This document shows, piece by piece, positions 17,582 to 24,946 of a stretch of 37,575 nucleotides of DNA; position 1 is the stretch's first letter; each line of letters opens with the position of its first letter. The position numbers and the translations under genes are program-made. Source of the stretch: a virus; the IMG/VR virus record IMGVR_UViG_3300050821_015129, positions 1-37,575 of that record, one strand, 5' to 3'. The notes under the pieces are model-generated. The model was not told the origin of the DNA and searched no databases. It saw only the letters and a list, made by a program, of their open reading frames with translations.

Positions 17582-18277
17582 TTACTGCTTTGCATTCTTC
17601 TCGGCTTGCAATCGGCGCGCGTAATTTCCGAGCGATTCGGATTCAGGCTCGGCGGAGACCACGACCATCTGAGGAACCTTTTCCTTGACGACCGGAGCAG
17701 GAGCCGGAGCAGGCGCGGCGATCGCGACAGTGGGAACAGTGCCGGCGACGACCGTGTCCGCGGTAACGTGAATCATCAGGATCGCGCCGACATCGATCGT
17801 CGAAGCATGTCCATGCTTCAGGAGCAAGAGAGCTGCAGCCGGCGGAAAGAAAAACCCGGCCGCGCCTGCAGCGACGAGCGAACCGCCGCCGTACCCGCCT
17901 TTGCCTTTCGCATCCGCCTCGCCGCTGATCGGAACTTTCGTCCCATCGCCGGCGGTCACGGTTTGAAACGTGACGTCGAGTTTTCCGCCGCGTCCCATCA
18001 ATCGAGCGCCTTTCGCCGCGGTGACATGCCCCATGACAATGGAACCCTTCGGGACGGCGACCAGGTTCCCGATTTTCACATCTTCGAGAACATCCATCGT
18101 CACGAGATCGCCGGGCTTGGCCCGTCCGCTGTCCAGTTCGCTTGCCAGGCGCGCCGTGATTTGCGTGCCCTGCGGGATGGTGATGGAGACCGGCTTCGGT
18201 TCCTGCGCGAACATGGGCGAGGCTAGCATCGCGGTCATTAAGAGAGCGGCGAGCTGCTTCGAGTATTCGGTTTTCAT
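17582..18277 (-). CDS. Secreted protein of bacterial type (cargo gene)
   Basis: A 231-residue protein with an N-terminal signal peptide: Lys near the start, a hydrophobic core LAALLMTAMLA, and a probable cleavage after MFAQ. The mature part has IPQGTQITARLASELDSGRA, a KPGDLVTMDVLEDVKIGN segment, VPKGSIVMGHV and RLMGRGGKLDVTF. This series is very like a class of secreted proteins common in Acidobacteriota, which are not phage structural proteins. It also has a hydrophobic Gly/Ala/Phe segment near residue 130-150 and a Pro/Ala linker. Strong ribosome site GGAGGA. It lies between terminase and gpW-like genes, which normally adjoin, so I read it as host-derived cargo. Its role in the cell is unknown. 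Confidence 0.72.
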   Translation of the reverse strand: MKTEYSKQLAALLMTAMLASPMFAQEPKPVSITIPQGTQITARLASELDSGRAKPGDLVTMDVLEDVKIGNLVAVPKGSIVMGHVTAAKGARLMGRGGKLDVTFQTVTAGDGTKVPISGEADAKGKGGYGGGSLVAAGAAGFFFPPAAALLLLKHGHASTIDVGAILMIHVTADTVVAGTVPTVAIAAPAPAPAPVVKEKVPQMVVVSAEPESESLGNYARRLQAEKNAKQ

Positions 18278-18347
18278 GACTTCCTCCAGAGACTAGTTTG
18301 AACTGAGTTACGGGACAAATCGGTAGTACTTTTCCAGGAGTGCAACA

Positions 18348-18500
18348 TCAGCGGAGTCCCGTCTTTGAGCGCCGGCGCTCCGTGCGGAGCTGCTTTGCTT
18401 CGGACTGGTACTCGGGCGAGAGCCACACTCGAACGCAGTCGAACGCAAGGATGGCGACTGCCAGAAGGACCACCAGGAAAAATGCGGTGGTCCACTTCAC
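18348..18500 (-). CDS. Small single-pass membrane protein
   Basis: A 50-residue product from a GTG start that overlaps the upstream stop as GTGA. The sequence has a short basic start (MKWTT), a hydrophobic segment of about 18 residues (AFFLVVLLAVAILAFDCV), and a basic, charged tail (KQLRTERRRSK). One membrane helix with a cytosolic tail is predicted. It lies in the same inserted cassette as the secreted protein. A longer reading from an upstream start only shadows the neighbouring gene. No family recognised. Confidence 0.6.
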   Translation of the reverse strand: MKWTTAFFLVVLLAVAILAFDCVRVWLSPEYQSEAKQLRTERRRSKTGLR

Positions 18501-18676
18501 TGGCGTGCGCCGTTCTGCCGCGAGAGCGCGAGGTCGACCTGCGCCTCGATCGCCTGGAAATAAGCGTCGTTGCCACGGAGCGCCAGAACGTAGCCGCACA
18601 GCATGCGCTCGTGTTCGGAAACTTTAAGTACTTTTGACTCGGGAGCTGCTTCTGGTAGGTTTTGATTAGCCTGCAT
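18497..18676 (-). CDS. Small protein of unknown function, cassette gene
   Basis: A 59-residue product. I chose the ATG at 18676 because GAGG lies nine bases upstream; the frame extends further upstream but without a good site. The sequence is acidic at first (LPEAAPESKVLKVSEHERM) and then helical (CGYVLALRGNDAYFQAIEAQ). It has no membrane segment or known motif. Its stop overlaps the GTG of the membrane-protein gene, so the two are probably translated together. It is the first gene of the inserted cassette after the terminase. Confidence 0.55.
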   Translation of the reverse strand: MQANQNLPEAAPESKVLKVSEHERMLCGYVLALRGNDAYFQAIEAQVDLALSRQNGARQ

Positions 18677-18747
18677 TGTGATGGCCTCACTTTGTGGGTT
18701 AGGGGCTTGCGAGCGTTTCAGCGCTTGCAGGTCCCGCTTACACATCT

Positions 18748-18776
18748 AGATTACTTCCAGCACACGGTTACGACAA
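18748..18776 (-). promoter_or_regulatory. Weak candidate promoter for the cargo cassette
   Basis: In the 140-base gap after the terminase gene, the minus strand has TTGTCG (18771-18776) and, after 17 bases, TAATCT (18748-18753). Match to the sigma-70 consensus is partial. The position just upstream of the three-gene cassette makes separate expression plausible. A nearby imperfect stem (GCGAGCG/CGCTTGC) lies at about 18709-18728. Confidence 0.28.
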
Positions 18777-18816
18777 TGGTACTTTAGTAGCGAACGGGAA
18801 GCGAATCTGTCGCCCG

Positions 18817-20742
18817 TCACCACTGTTGCACCCAGTTCGGACCACGGCGCCGAGCCCCTCCCGGGCCTCCCTTATCGCCAGTCGGACCCCCTGTTTTGCC
18901 CCCGCCGCCGTCCTCCGGAGGCTTTTTCAATGCCTCGGCGAGCTCGCCCAGCTTGCGGAGCGTCTGCTGACCGAGGACGTAAAGCGCCGCCAGCGCGTAG
19001 ACTTCGAGGTCGAGAGCCTCGTTCCGGGCCCGTGTTTTGATGTACTCCCGGACCGTGCCACGCCCGCGCTTGTATCTGCGCACAGCTTTCTCGGCCGTGA
19101 GCTGCGCAAGGTACTCTTCGTCGACGAAGTCGGGAAGGTGCATGTAGCCTGGCCCATGCGCCGGGATTTTGAGGCGCGCGAAGATGCGATCCTTCGCCGT
19201 GTCGGTCCCGATGGTGAACAGACGAACGCGGAGTTGGTTGTTAATCGAAAATTTCCCGAGGATCTCCTTCCCCGATTCACTCGAACCTTTGAGCGCGAAA
19301 ATTCTACGCGCCTGGCGCGCGCGCACGAACCGATAGACCGAGTCGGTGTGAGAGCCGCCGGAATCGATCATGGTCGAGGCGATTTTCACCTTCTGCCCGG
19401 AGCCGTGCTCCCAGCTCGAGAGCAGGAACGCGTCGAGTTCGTTCCAGACCTGCTCCTGCCCGGGATCCCCAAAGAACTGCTGATAGGCAATGAGCCACGA
19501 CTCCTCCTTGTCGCCCCATCCCTTGACGACTGCCTCCAGGCGATCGCCCTGAACGTCGACGCTCGCTGTGAGCAGCCCGACCCCGTCCGGGACTTCCGCG
19601 TGATATTCCTCGAGGCGCGTCTTCAGAGTGAGCGCCTCGATCGCGTCGCCCGCCTCTTCCCACGTTTCCCCAAGCCGGAGGTTGATGAACGCCTTCAGCT
19701 TCTCGGCGTTTTTTTCCTGATTCGCTTCGTGCCACTCCTGCGCGAGCGCCAGCCAATTTTCGCGCCACGGCGAATAGAGAGCGTTCAGGTGGAACCCCAC
19801 GATCGGGCGGTCCGGCATCTCGGCAATCCATTTTCCCGCGTTGAGCATTTGTTGTTTGTAGCGCTCGGGGATTTTCGCCTTGCAGCCGGCGCAGAGGAAC
19901 GCGACGCTCGCGGGAACGACCTGGTGGTCGTCGTTGGTTTCGTAAGTGAGGCGGTATTCCTTGGTCGCCGGATCCCTCCACCAGAGCACCTGGGAAAAAT
20001 TGCAGAACGGGCACGGCACGAAGAACCGCCGCATGTCGCTCCGGAGGAAATCGCGCTCGATCGGGGAAATGCCTTTCGGCTTTGCCGGCGTCGAGCCCTT
20101 CACGATTTTGTAGTCCGCGTATGCGTCGGTGCGCCGCGTGCCGATGGCGATCGGATCGCCCTCGCCTTCGACGTCCAGCGGGTAGCCGTCCACCTCGTCG
20201 AACAGCACGACCGGAACGGGATCGGATCGCAGCCCGGCGCCGGAGTTCGCTCCGGTCAATTTGAGAAAACCGCCGGGAAATTCTTTGAGAGCGAGCGTGT
20301 TGCCAGCGCGACGCGAAGTCGGAGGTTTGATTTTTCTGCGCAGCACCGGACAGGATTCGATCATCGGAGTGACCGCCTTCTTGCCTTTGTCCTTGGCGTT
20401 GTCGATCGTGGGCAGCACGTACATGATCGGACGCGGATCCGCGTCGATGAAGTAGCCGATGATGTTCAGTAAGATCGCGTCGGTGAACCCGACCTGGGTA
20501 CTTTTCTGAATGACCACCTCGTGAACGAGGGGGTTCAAGATCGTGTTCATCATCTCGATCTGAAAAACTTCCGGCCGAAAGGGTCCCGGCCGGCTGGTCG
20601 TGCCCTTCGGCAGCGTGCGGTTGCGCATCGCCCACTCCGAGATCGTGATGTCCGGCGGAGGGTTGAAGTGCTCGCGCGCGCGGACGAGCATCGAACGAAA
20701 ATTCACCTTCGCCGACTGATGCGTTTGACTTTCGAGCGTCAC
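18817..20742 (-). CDS. Terminase large subunit (gpA family)
   Basis: A 641-residue protein of the lambda gpA family, which packages DNA into the prohead. Residues about 30-60 have the family-typical ISEWAMRNRTL and PGPFRPEVFQ. The ATPase part has QKSTQVGFTDA (about 79-89) as the Walker A region and VVLFDEVDGYP (about 178-188) as Walker B. Two CxxC pairs (PCPFCNF and LCAGCKA) form the zinc site usual in this family. The nuclease part includes ASVDVQGDRLEAVVKGWG and ends with RNEALDLEVYALAAL. The C-terminus is Gly/Pro-rich. The start is GTG, overlapping the small-subunit stop as GTGA. All key segments are present. Confidence 0.94.
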   Translation of the reverse strand: MTLESQTHQSAKVNFRSMLVRAREHFNPPPDITISEWAMRNRTLPKGTTSRPGPFRPEVFQIEMMNTILNPLVHEVVIQKSTQVGFTDAILLNIIGYFIDADPRPIMYVLPTIDNAKDKGKKAVTPMIESCPVLRRKIKPPTSRRAGNTLALKEFPGGFLKLTGANSGAGLRSDPVPVVLFDEVDGYPLDVEGEGDPIAIGTRRTDAYADYKIVKGSTPAKPKGISPIERDFLRSDMRRFFVPCPFCNFSQVLWWRDPATKEYRLTYETNDDHQVVPASVAFLCAGCKAKIPERYKQQMLNAGKWIAEMPDRPIVGFHLNALYSPWRENWLALAQEWHEANQEKNAEKLKAFINLRLGETWEEAGDAIEALTLKTRLEEYHAEVPDGVGLLTASVDVQGDRLEAVVKGWGDKEESWLIAYQQFFGDPGQEQVWNELDAFLLSSWEHGSGQKVKIASTMIDSGGSHTDSVYRFVRARQARRIFALKGSSESGKEILGKFSINNQLRVRLFTIGTDTAKDRIFARLKIPAHGPGYMHLPDFVDEEYLAQLTAEKAVRRYKRGRGTVREYIKTRARNEALDLEVYALAALYVLGQQTLRKLGELAEALKKPPEDGGGGKTGGPTGDKGGPGGARRRGPNWVQQW

Positions 20743-21239
20743 GAGCCGATCTCCTGTTTCGCCAGATGCGACAGCGCTTCCTTGTGCGCTTTCTCGATGA
20801 CCGCCTGAATCATGACCCGCGACGTTTCGCCGACGAGCTCGGGAGCGACGCGCGCGCCGACGGCCAGCACGCGAGCCTTGGTCACCAGAATCAAATCCGT
20901 CATTTCCTTCTCGACGTCCTCGATCGCGACGAGCTGCCCGCGTTCACGCGCGAGCTCGATCTCGCGAAGGTCGGCGTCCGCGCGAAGCAAACGCAGCCGC
21001 TCCTCCCGTTCGTTCTTCAGCACCTCGCCGCCTTCGCCGACGATTGCTTTTTTCTCGACGAGCGCCTGCAGGTAGCGGATGTACCAGCCGACGCAGAGAT
21101 CCTGGTCGTATTTCCCGCGAAGTTTTTTCGGAAGTCCCTCCTGGACGAGCTGCTGGACTCTGGTCGCCGTGAGATTCAGGATCCCGGCGAGCTCTCTGAT
21201 CCCGACAATTCGCGGCCGCTCTTTTTTTTGCTTCGCCAC
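20739..21239 (-). CDS. Terminase small subunit (Nu1-like)
   Basis: A 166-residue protein with an N-terminal HTH at about residues 12-40 (GIRELAGILNLTATRVQQLV), the DNA-binding fold of Nu1-type small terminase subunits. A charged helical part follows (EEVLKNEREERLRLLRADAD-like), then a Glu/Lys-rich C-terminus. It recognises the packaging site and brings the large subunit to it. The start is GTG at 21239. An eight-base A run covers codons 4-6. The gene lies directly before the large subunit with a GTGA overlap. The role is clear from position and sequence. Confidence 0.85.
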   Translation of the reverse strand: MAKQKKERPRIVGIRELAGILNLTATRVQQLVQEGLPKKLRGKYDQDLCVGWYIRYLQALVEKKAIVGEGGEVLKNEREERLRLLRADADLREIELARERGQLVAIEDVEKEMTDLILVTKARVLAVGARVAPELVGETSRVMIQAVIEKAHKEALSHLAKQEIGS

Positions 21240-21409
21240 AGATCGCTTTGTACTGCATAGTAATCAAACGCCGTAAATTACCGACAACAAATCAAAACAA
21301 AACGAAGTCCGTCGAAAAAACTCGGTCGCTAGACAAATGGTGCCCTCGCCGTCACCCGCGGCCGGCCCCGGCAGGGGGGAGGACCCAAACAGATGGCGAT
21401 TCCGAGGCG
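21240..21409. other. Gap before terminase genes; possible promoter and cos region
   Basis: A 170-base gap upstream of the terminase. The half next to the terminase (about 21250-21340) is much richer in A/T than the rest of the window and could hold a late promoter. The other half has a GC-rich palindrome, GCCGG-CC-CCGGC at 21361-21372, then a G-run. Packaging sites of lambda-like phages lie beside the small terminase gene, so this is the best place for cos, but no known cos sequence is recognised. Confidence 0.35.
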
Positions 21410-21715
21410 TCACCCACCAGGCGCGGCCGGCAGCGCCTCGTCCCAGTCAGGCAGGTCAACGGTCTGTCCGGAGAGAGTGTGGAAGCAATCGCTTAGGAAC
21501 AGGATGCGACCGGCCGTCACGAACGAATGGCAACGAGTCGCCGGATCTTGTGCGTTGCACAGCAGCGACGGCGTCACGGTCGGTGCGTCGAGCGATCCGT
21601 TCCAAGTCCACCGCGGCACAGCGATGTGATGACCATAGCCACAGCCCGGGCAGTGAAACGCGTACAGTTCGTTGCCGCGCCCGTCGCTTCCCATGTGATG
21701 AAGTTTGGCGCTCAC
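21410..21715 (-). CDS. DUF6527-like small phage protein
   Basis: A 101-residue protein. It has a zinc-ribbon-like FHCPGCGYGHH near residue 20-30, then WTWNGSLDAPTVTPSLL, CHSFVTAGRILFLSDC and a C-terminal SGQTVDLPDW. This order is the recognisable pattern of DUF6527, a small family in many phages with unknown role. The start is GTG, overlapping the previous stop as GTGA. It is the last gene before the terminase gap. Confidence 0.72.
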   Translation of the reverse strand: MSAKLHHMGSDGRGNELYAFHCPGCGYGHHIAVPRWTWNGSLDAPTVTPSLLCNAQDPATRCHSFVTAGRILFLSDCFHTLSGQTVDLPDWDEALPAAPGG

Positions 21716-22353
21716 AGCGACGCCGCCTTGTGAAGCACTTCCTTCGTGAACTCCTCAGAGAAAATCGGAGCGAACCGCTCGCCGATCACAGTGACCATTG
21801 CGTTGCGCAGGTGGATGTGGATTGGCAGCCGTGCGGACGGCTTGAACGAGTAGATCTCCACCACATCGGACGAGACTTTGCCGGTCGCGATGCGCTGGAA
21901 CACGCCGACGTTGGGAATGATGAACGTGTTTTTCTGGCCTTTGTTGCCGATGAATCGAAGGTTCGTATAGCGAAACGCTGTCGGCACAGACTGAGAAAAA
22001 CTCGGCCGCGCGGCTTCGCCAGTGAGCGGAATGGCAATGCCTTCGCCGGCGATCGGCGTTTTAGTTCCGCCTTCCTCGAGGAAACCGAGGAGCAGCGGCG
22101 CGCCCTGCACGTTCGTGTCGATGCCGATGATCGCCGTCAGATTTCCGACTTTGGAGTACTGCAGAATTTTGATCCGGTTCAGGATGAACTGTTTCCTGAT
22201 CGTGAGCTCGCGCCGCAGCGCGTTTTTGCCGGCGTCGACCGCTTCCTTCGCGGTTCGGGTGATTGCGTTGTTCGCGGCATACGGGAGTTGGCGGATGACC
22301 GCGGCCGTCAGCTTCACGACCGATTCCACATCCACGCTGACATCGATTTTCAT
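21712..22353 (-). CDS. Minor tail protein Z-like (tail completion)
   Basis: A 213-residue protein. I chose the ATG at 22353, which has AGGAG at good spacing and overlaps the upstream stop as ATGA. The N-terminal half has YAANNAITRTAKEAVDAGKN and RRELTIRKQFILNRIKI. This resembles lambda gpZ, where a small Ala/Arg-rich segment is followed by TKVRRKLVKERARL. The C-terminal half is mixed beta and ends in a short helix. A role in tail completion is therefore likely. Its site among early-side small genes, upstream of terminase, is unusual for a tail gene. Confidence 0.5.
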   Translation of the reverse strand: MKIDVSVDVESVVKLTAAVIRQLPYAANNAITRTAKEAVDAGKNALRRELTIRKQFILNRIKILQYSKVGNLTAIIGIDTNVQGAPLLLGFLEEGGTKTPIAGEGIAIPLTGEAARPSFSQSVPTAFRYTNLRFIGNKGQKNTFIIPNVGVFQRIATGKVSSDVVEIYSFKPSARLPIHIHLRNAMVTVIGERFAPIFSEEFTKEVLHKAASL

Positions 22354-22565
22354 TCTCGACTCCTGAACCGATCGGCGACCGGGCAAGTGTTCCAGTGAGG
22401 TACGAGCCAGTCTCTATCGTCGACCACAATGACCTCGAACGGCATTTTCTTCCTGTTGGGTGTGCTCCACCACTCGATCGCTTGATCGCATCCGCTGCAG
22501 AACGCCTTGTCCAGGAACTCGTAGCCGAAAGACTTCAGATCCTCGCGTCGGTTTGGAATTGGCAT
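22350..22565 (-). CDS. Small Cys/His phage protein
   Basis: A 71-residue protein with a likely metal site: CSGC near residue 23-26 and a C-terminal PHWNTC. Between these is IEWWSTPNRKKMPFEV, a pattern I recognise from small phage-encoded proteins of unknown function that pair CxxC with H-x3-C. Its stop overlaps the gpZ-like start. Upstream AGGGA serves as ribosome site. No enzymatic motif. Confidence 0.65.
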   Translation of the reverse strand: MPIPNRREDLKSFGYEFLDKAFCSGCDQAIEWWSTPNRKKMPFEVIVVDDRDWLVPHWNTCPVADRFRSRE

Positions 22566-22576
22566 TTTCTTTTTCC

Positions 22577-23200
22577 CTAACCAGAGTTTTTGAACTTCCG
22601 TTCGAGCTGCTCGGCCTGTTTCCGGAGGAACGCCTTCCGCTTCTCGATCTCCGCCGGCGTCATGGTGGGGTTTTCCACAGAGTGCGAGCGACCGATGTCG
22701 CGGAGAGCGCTCTTGATCGTTTCATTGCTCTTTTCTTCTTCTAAGGAATACGGCGTCCATTTTTGGACGGAGGCTCCGTCCATTCCAGGACGGAGGGTTA
22801 CTCCTAGTACTTCGGGCTTTTCCACTGGTTTTGCACCTCCTTTTCCACTGCTGATCGGCGATGGTTCGGGCGGCGGGAACAGCGATTGCTGCGCTGGCTT
22901 CGCCGGCCATTTTTTCTGGTTCAGGATGCGGACACGCATCCCGTGCTGCGAGCTGACGGCGACGCATTCGACGTAACCGCCTGCGCGCAGCCTGGCCATC
23001 CACTTCCGGAGCGTCGACTTCGGCGGCGGATTTTTGAACTGCAAGCGGATCCAGGAATAGGTGATCAGCCTGCCGTAGTGCACGCGGCCGGCTTCGTCGG
23101 TCTGGTGATCGATGAGGAAGTCGTGCAAGAAGACAGCCTTTCCCATTCCGGCTACGTGCTTGCCGTCCGCGCGGCCGGGAGATATGGCGACATACCTCAA
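22577..23200 (-). CDS. Winged-helix replication protein (candidate initiator)
   Basis: A 207-residue protein. The N-terminal 100 residues form a likely winged-helix domain, with VFLHDFLIDHQTDEAGRVHY, then PKSTLRKWMARLRAGGYVEC as recognition helix and wing. A Pro/Gly-rich linker follows, then a charged C-terminal helix (EIEKRKAFLRKQAEQLERKF). This layout of HTH plus linker plus helical tail is shared by phage replication initiators such as lambda O, though overall similarity is not enough for a firm name. It follows the nuclease gene with a TTGA overlap (TTG start). An origin-like set of repeats lies inside the gene, as in lambda. Confidence 0.6.
   Translation of the reverse strand: MRYVAISPGRADGKHVAGMGKAVFLHDFLIDHQTDEAGRVHYGRLITYSWIRLQFKNPPPKSTLRKWMARLRAGGYVECVAVSSQHGMRVRILNQKKWPAKPAQQSLFPPPEPSPISSGKGGAKPVEKPEVLGVTLRPGMDGASVQKWTPYSLEEEKSNETIKSALRDIGRSHSVENPTMTPAEIEKRKAFLRKQAEQLERKFKNSG
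22670..22850. other. Candidate replication origin inside the initiator gene
   Basis: The plus strand has TTTTCCACA at 22671-22679, which fits the DnaA-box consensus TTWTNCACA, and two copies of CTTTTCCACTG (22817-22827 and 22840-22850), each one base off it. Between them are CGTCCA-TTTT-TGGACG (22754-22769), the perfect palindrome TGGACGGAG-G-CTCCGTCCA (22764-22782), and a further GGACGGAG (22788-22795). The stretch 22710-22750 is T-rich, like an unwinding element. Origin function is inferred. Confidence 0.48.
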
Positions 23201-23706
23201 TGCACAGCCTTTTTGTTCCGCTCGAGCTGCGGACGGAGGTAATCGTCGACCTCGAACGCGGACCAGGCGACCATCACCGCGGCGCCGCGCATGTGCTTCG
23301 ACAGCAAAAATTCGAGCTGCTCGGCCGTCGGCTTTCCCGCGGGACGAATCACCGAGCCCTGGGAATCAATCCATCGCGGCGCCTTGACCTCGATGTAGAG
23401 CGCGCGACCTTCCGGCGCGAGCGTCGCTTCGAGATCCGCAAAGCCTTTCGGAATTGCCGCGCCGGTTTTCACGTTCTGGATTCCCCCGAGGTTCACGCCC
23501 GCTGCTTTTGCCGCGCCCATCATCCGACCGCGCTGACGTCTTCCTCCAGCGTCGATCGGAACGGCGTCGACGCGATAGAGTGCGAGCAGCTCCAGGATCT
23601 GCTGCTGAACGAAACTTTCCTTGAGGCACTGCATCAGGTACAGCCACGGGAGACGCTTCGGCTCCTGCCACGGGAACGGGTAAGACGCGACCGCGAGATT
23701 CGTCAA
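23197..23706 (-). CDS. VRR-NUC domain nuclease
   Basis: A 169-residue protein. I start it at TTG 23706, which overlaps the J-domain stop as TTGA and has GAGG five bases upstream; an open frame further upstream only shadows the neighbour. The VRR-NUC motifs are present: GFADLEATL with D91, LYIEVKAPRW with E106 and K108, then PTAEQLEFL with Q130. These form the PD-(D/E)xK-type active site. Such small stand-alone nucleases are common in phages and probably cut branched or flapped DNA. It lies between the J-domain and replication genes, so a replication or recombination role is likely. Confidence 0.85.
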   Translation of the reverse strand: MTNLAVASYPFPWQEPKRLPWLYLMQCLKESFVQQQILELLALYRVDAVPIDAGGRRQRGRMMGAAKAAGVNLGGIQNVKTGAAIPKGFADLEATLAPEGRALYIEVKAPRWIDSQGSVIRPAGKPTAEQLEFLLSKHMRGAAVMVAWSAFEVDDYLRPQLERNKKAVH

Positions 23707-24356
23707 CTGACCTCTTTGAGCGCTGCATCGCGCGCGGCGTTGAGCTCCGACATGGAATCGTGAGAGCCGCCGACATCGGGATGCCGCTTGGAAGCGAGCG
23801 CATGAAATGCGTTCTTGACCATTTCCGCTGTGACCTTCGTCTGCGGATGAAACTGCAGGACGTCGCGCCACGGCCGCTGCGTAACGATCACCGCCGGGAG
23901 CTGCGCGAAGCCGGCATAGGCGCGGTCCAGAATCTCGCCGCCGCCGTGACGCTTGATTGCGCGCAGCGCTTCCAAGGTCGCCGCGACCGCCGCGAGGTTG
24001 TCGGCGACGCGATCGTAGATGTCGATCGCCATGCATTGCTTCTTTCCGCCTTTGCTCGTCCAGTAGACCGCGACGCCGGGATCCCGCGGCTCGGCGCGAT
24101 CGCTTCGCGGAACACCATCGAGCCGCGTGGGAATGTTGGTCGAGACGATGCAGGAGCCATCGGCGACGGTGAGCGCATCCATTTCCTTCTGAATTCGCTG
24201 GATTGAGTCCCAGACGCTCAACTGTTTTTTGTAGGCGTGAACCTGCCCGCCGGCGAGGGAGTTTTCCTTCACCGATTTTCCGAACTGCGCTCGCGTTCGG
24301 GTCGCGGATCGTTTCCATCCCGACGGCCAACAAAGCGGATATCGCGTCTCGTCCAA
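23703..24356 (-). CDS. J-domain protein
   Basis: A 217-residue protein from a TTG start with GGAGGG upstream. The N-terminus has YPLCWPSGWKRSATRTRAQF, then a helical part and VSTNIPTRLDGVPRSDRAEP with RDPGVAVYWTSKGGKKQCMA. The C-terminal 40 residues form a J-domain-like segment with the HPD motif at residues 192-194 (SKRHPDVGGS) and a final helix. HPD is the part that stimulates DnaK ATPase. Its N-terminal part belongs to a phage-associated family whose role I do not know. It is followed by the nuclease and replication genes with TTGA overlaps, so it may link host DnaK to replication, as lambda needs for its own initiation. Confidence 0.72.
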   Translation of the reverse strand: MDETRYPLCWPSGWKRSATRTRAQFGKSVKENSLAGGQVHAYKKQLSVWDSIQRIQKEMDALTVADGSCIVSTNIPTRLDGVPRSDRAEPRDPGVAVYWTSKGGKKQCMAIDIYDRVADNLAAVAATLEALRAIKRHGGGEILDRAYAGFAQLPAVIVTQRPWRDVLQFHPQTKVTAEMVKNAFHALASKRHPDVGGSHDSMSELNAARDAALKEVS

Positions 24357-24443
24357 TGACCCTCCGTGTTACGATGAATAGATGGTTAACCTGCTTCATG
24401 GCTAGGAGGCGTCGGCGCACGGCGCAGAGGCGCCTCCGCCGAA

Positions 24444-24746
24444 TCAAACCTTCTCTGGCAACGGCAGTGCCGGCCTGACATACCTTCGAGTTTCCATGAT
24501 TTTTTCAGGCTTCACGCGCAGCCGATACTCTTTGTAGTCGTAGGTTTTCCCTTCGCGATGGCGGAATTCGAGCGAATGAACGCCGTCCCTGGATAGTTCG
24601 AGTACCCAGTTCCACACGTCGGAACGCTGAAACTTTGAATTCGTTTCCCTGCAAAGCGCGCGCTTGATTTCGGTCAGCGTTTCCCAGCGCCCGTTCATGG
24701 TCGCGGCGAGCAGATGGTTTCTGACGAGCTCCTTCGGCGTGATCAC
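24444..24746 (-). CDS. Small winged-helix-like protein
   Basis: A 100-residue protein starting at GTG 24746, which overlaps the previous stop as GTGA. Residues about 4-60 look like a compact helical domain: LVRNHLLAATMNGRWETLTE, KRALCRETNSKFQRSDVWNW, then LSRDGVHSLEF. A beta-like wing follows (YDYKEYRLRVK). This suggests a winged-helix DNA-binding protein, perhaps involved in replication or regulation. No family named. The gap between it and the J-domain gene (24357-24443) holds a 7-bp stem (GGAGGCG at 24405-24411, CGCCTCC at 24431-24437). Confidence 0.55.
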   Translation of the reverse strand: MITPKELVRNHLLAATMNGRWETLTEIKRALCRETNSKFQRSDVWNWVLELSRDGVHSLEFRHREGKTYDYKEYRLRVKPEKIMETRRYVRPALPLPEKV

Positions 24747-24946
24747 GGCGAATTCTCCGGCTTGATGTGGATAGCCTGCAGATCGGAGAGGGACTCCTTC
24801 ATTCCCTCGAGCGAGTTCAGCGCGATGTTCTCGTCGGCAAAGCGGACCGTGACTTGCGCGTGATTGCGCCGCGTCGGGTCGAGCCTTCCCAGGATTTTCC
24901 GGACGCGCGTCATTTCCGCGCGGAGTTCGACGATGATGTTCGGCAT
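24743..24946 (-). CDS. Small helical protein of unknown function
   Basis: A 67-residue protein. The ATG at 24946 has a strong GGAGGAG, while the longer frame has none. The sequence starts MPNIIVELRAEMTRVRKILG and later has VTVRFADENIALNSLEGMKE. It is charged, probably mostly helical. It overlaps the following winged-helix gene as GTGA. No similarity recognised. Confidence 0.5.
   Translation of the reverse strand: MPNIIVELRAEMTRVRKILGRLDPTRRNHAQVTVRFADENIALNSLEGMKESLSDLQAIHIKPENSP

Noticed and set aside
18826-20472. Long plus-strand open frame opposite terminase
   Set aside because: It mirrors the terminase large subunit codons and has no ribosome site or domain pattern.
23707-24447. Upstream extension of the nuclease frame to a 416-residue reading
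   Set aside because: The extra part is a shadow of the J-domain gene; the TTG at 23706 with GAGG explains the true start.
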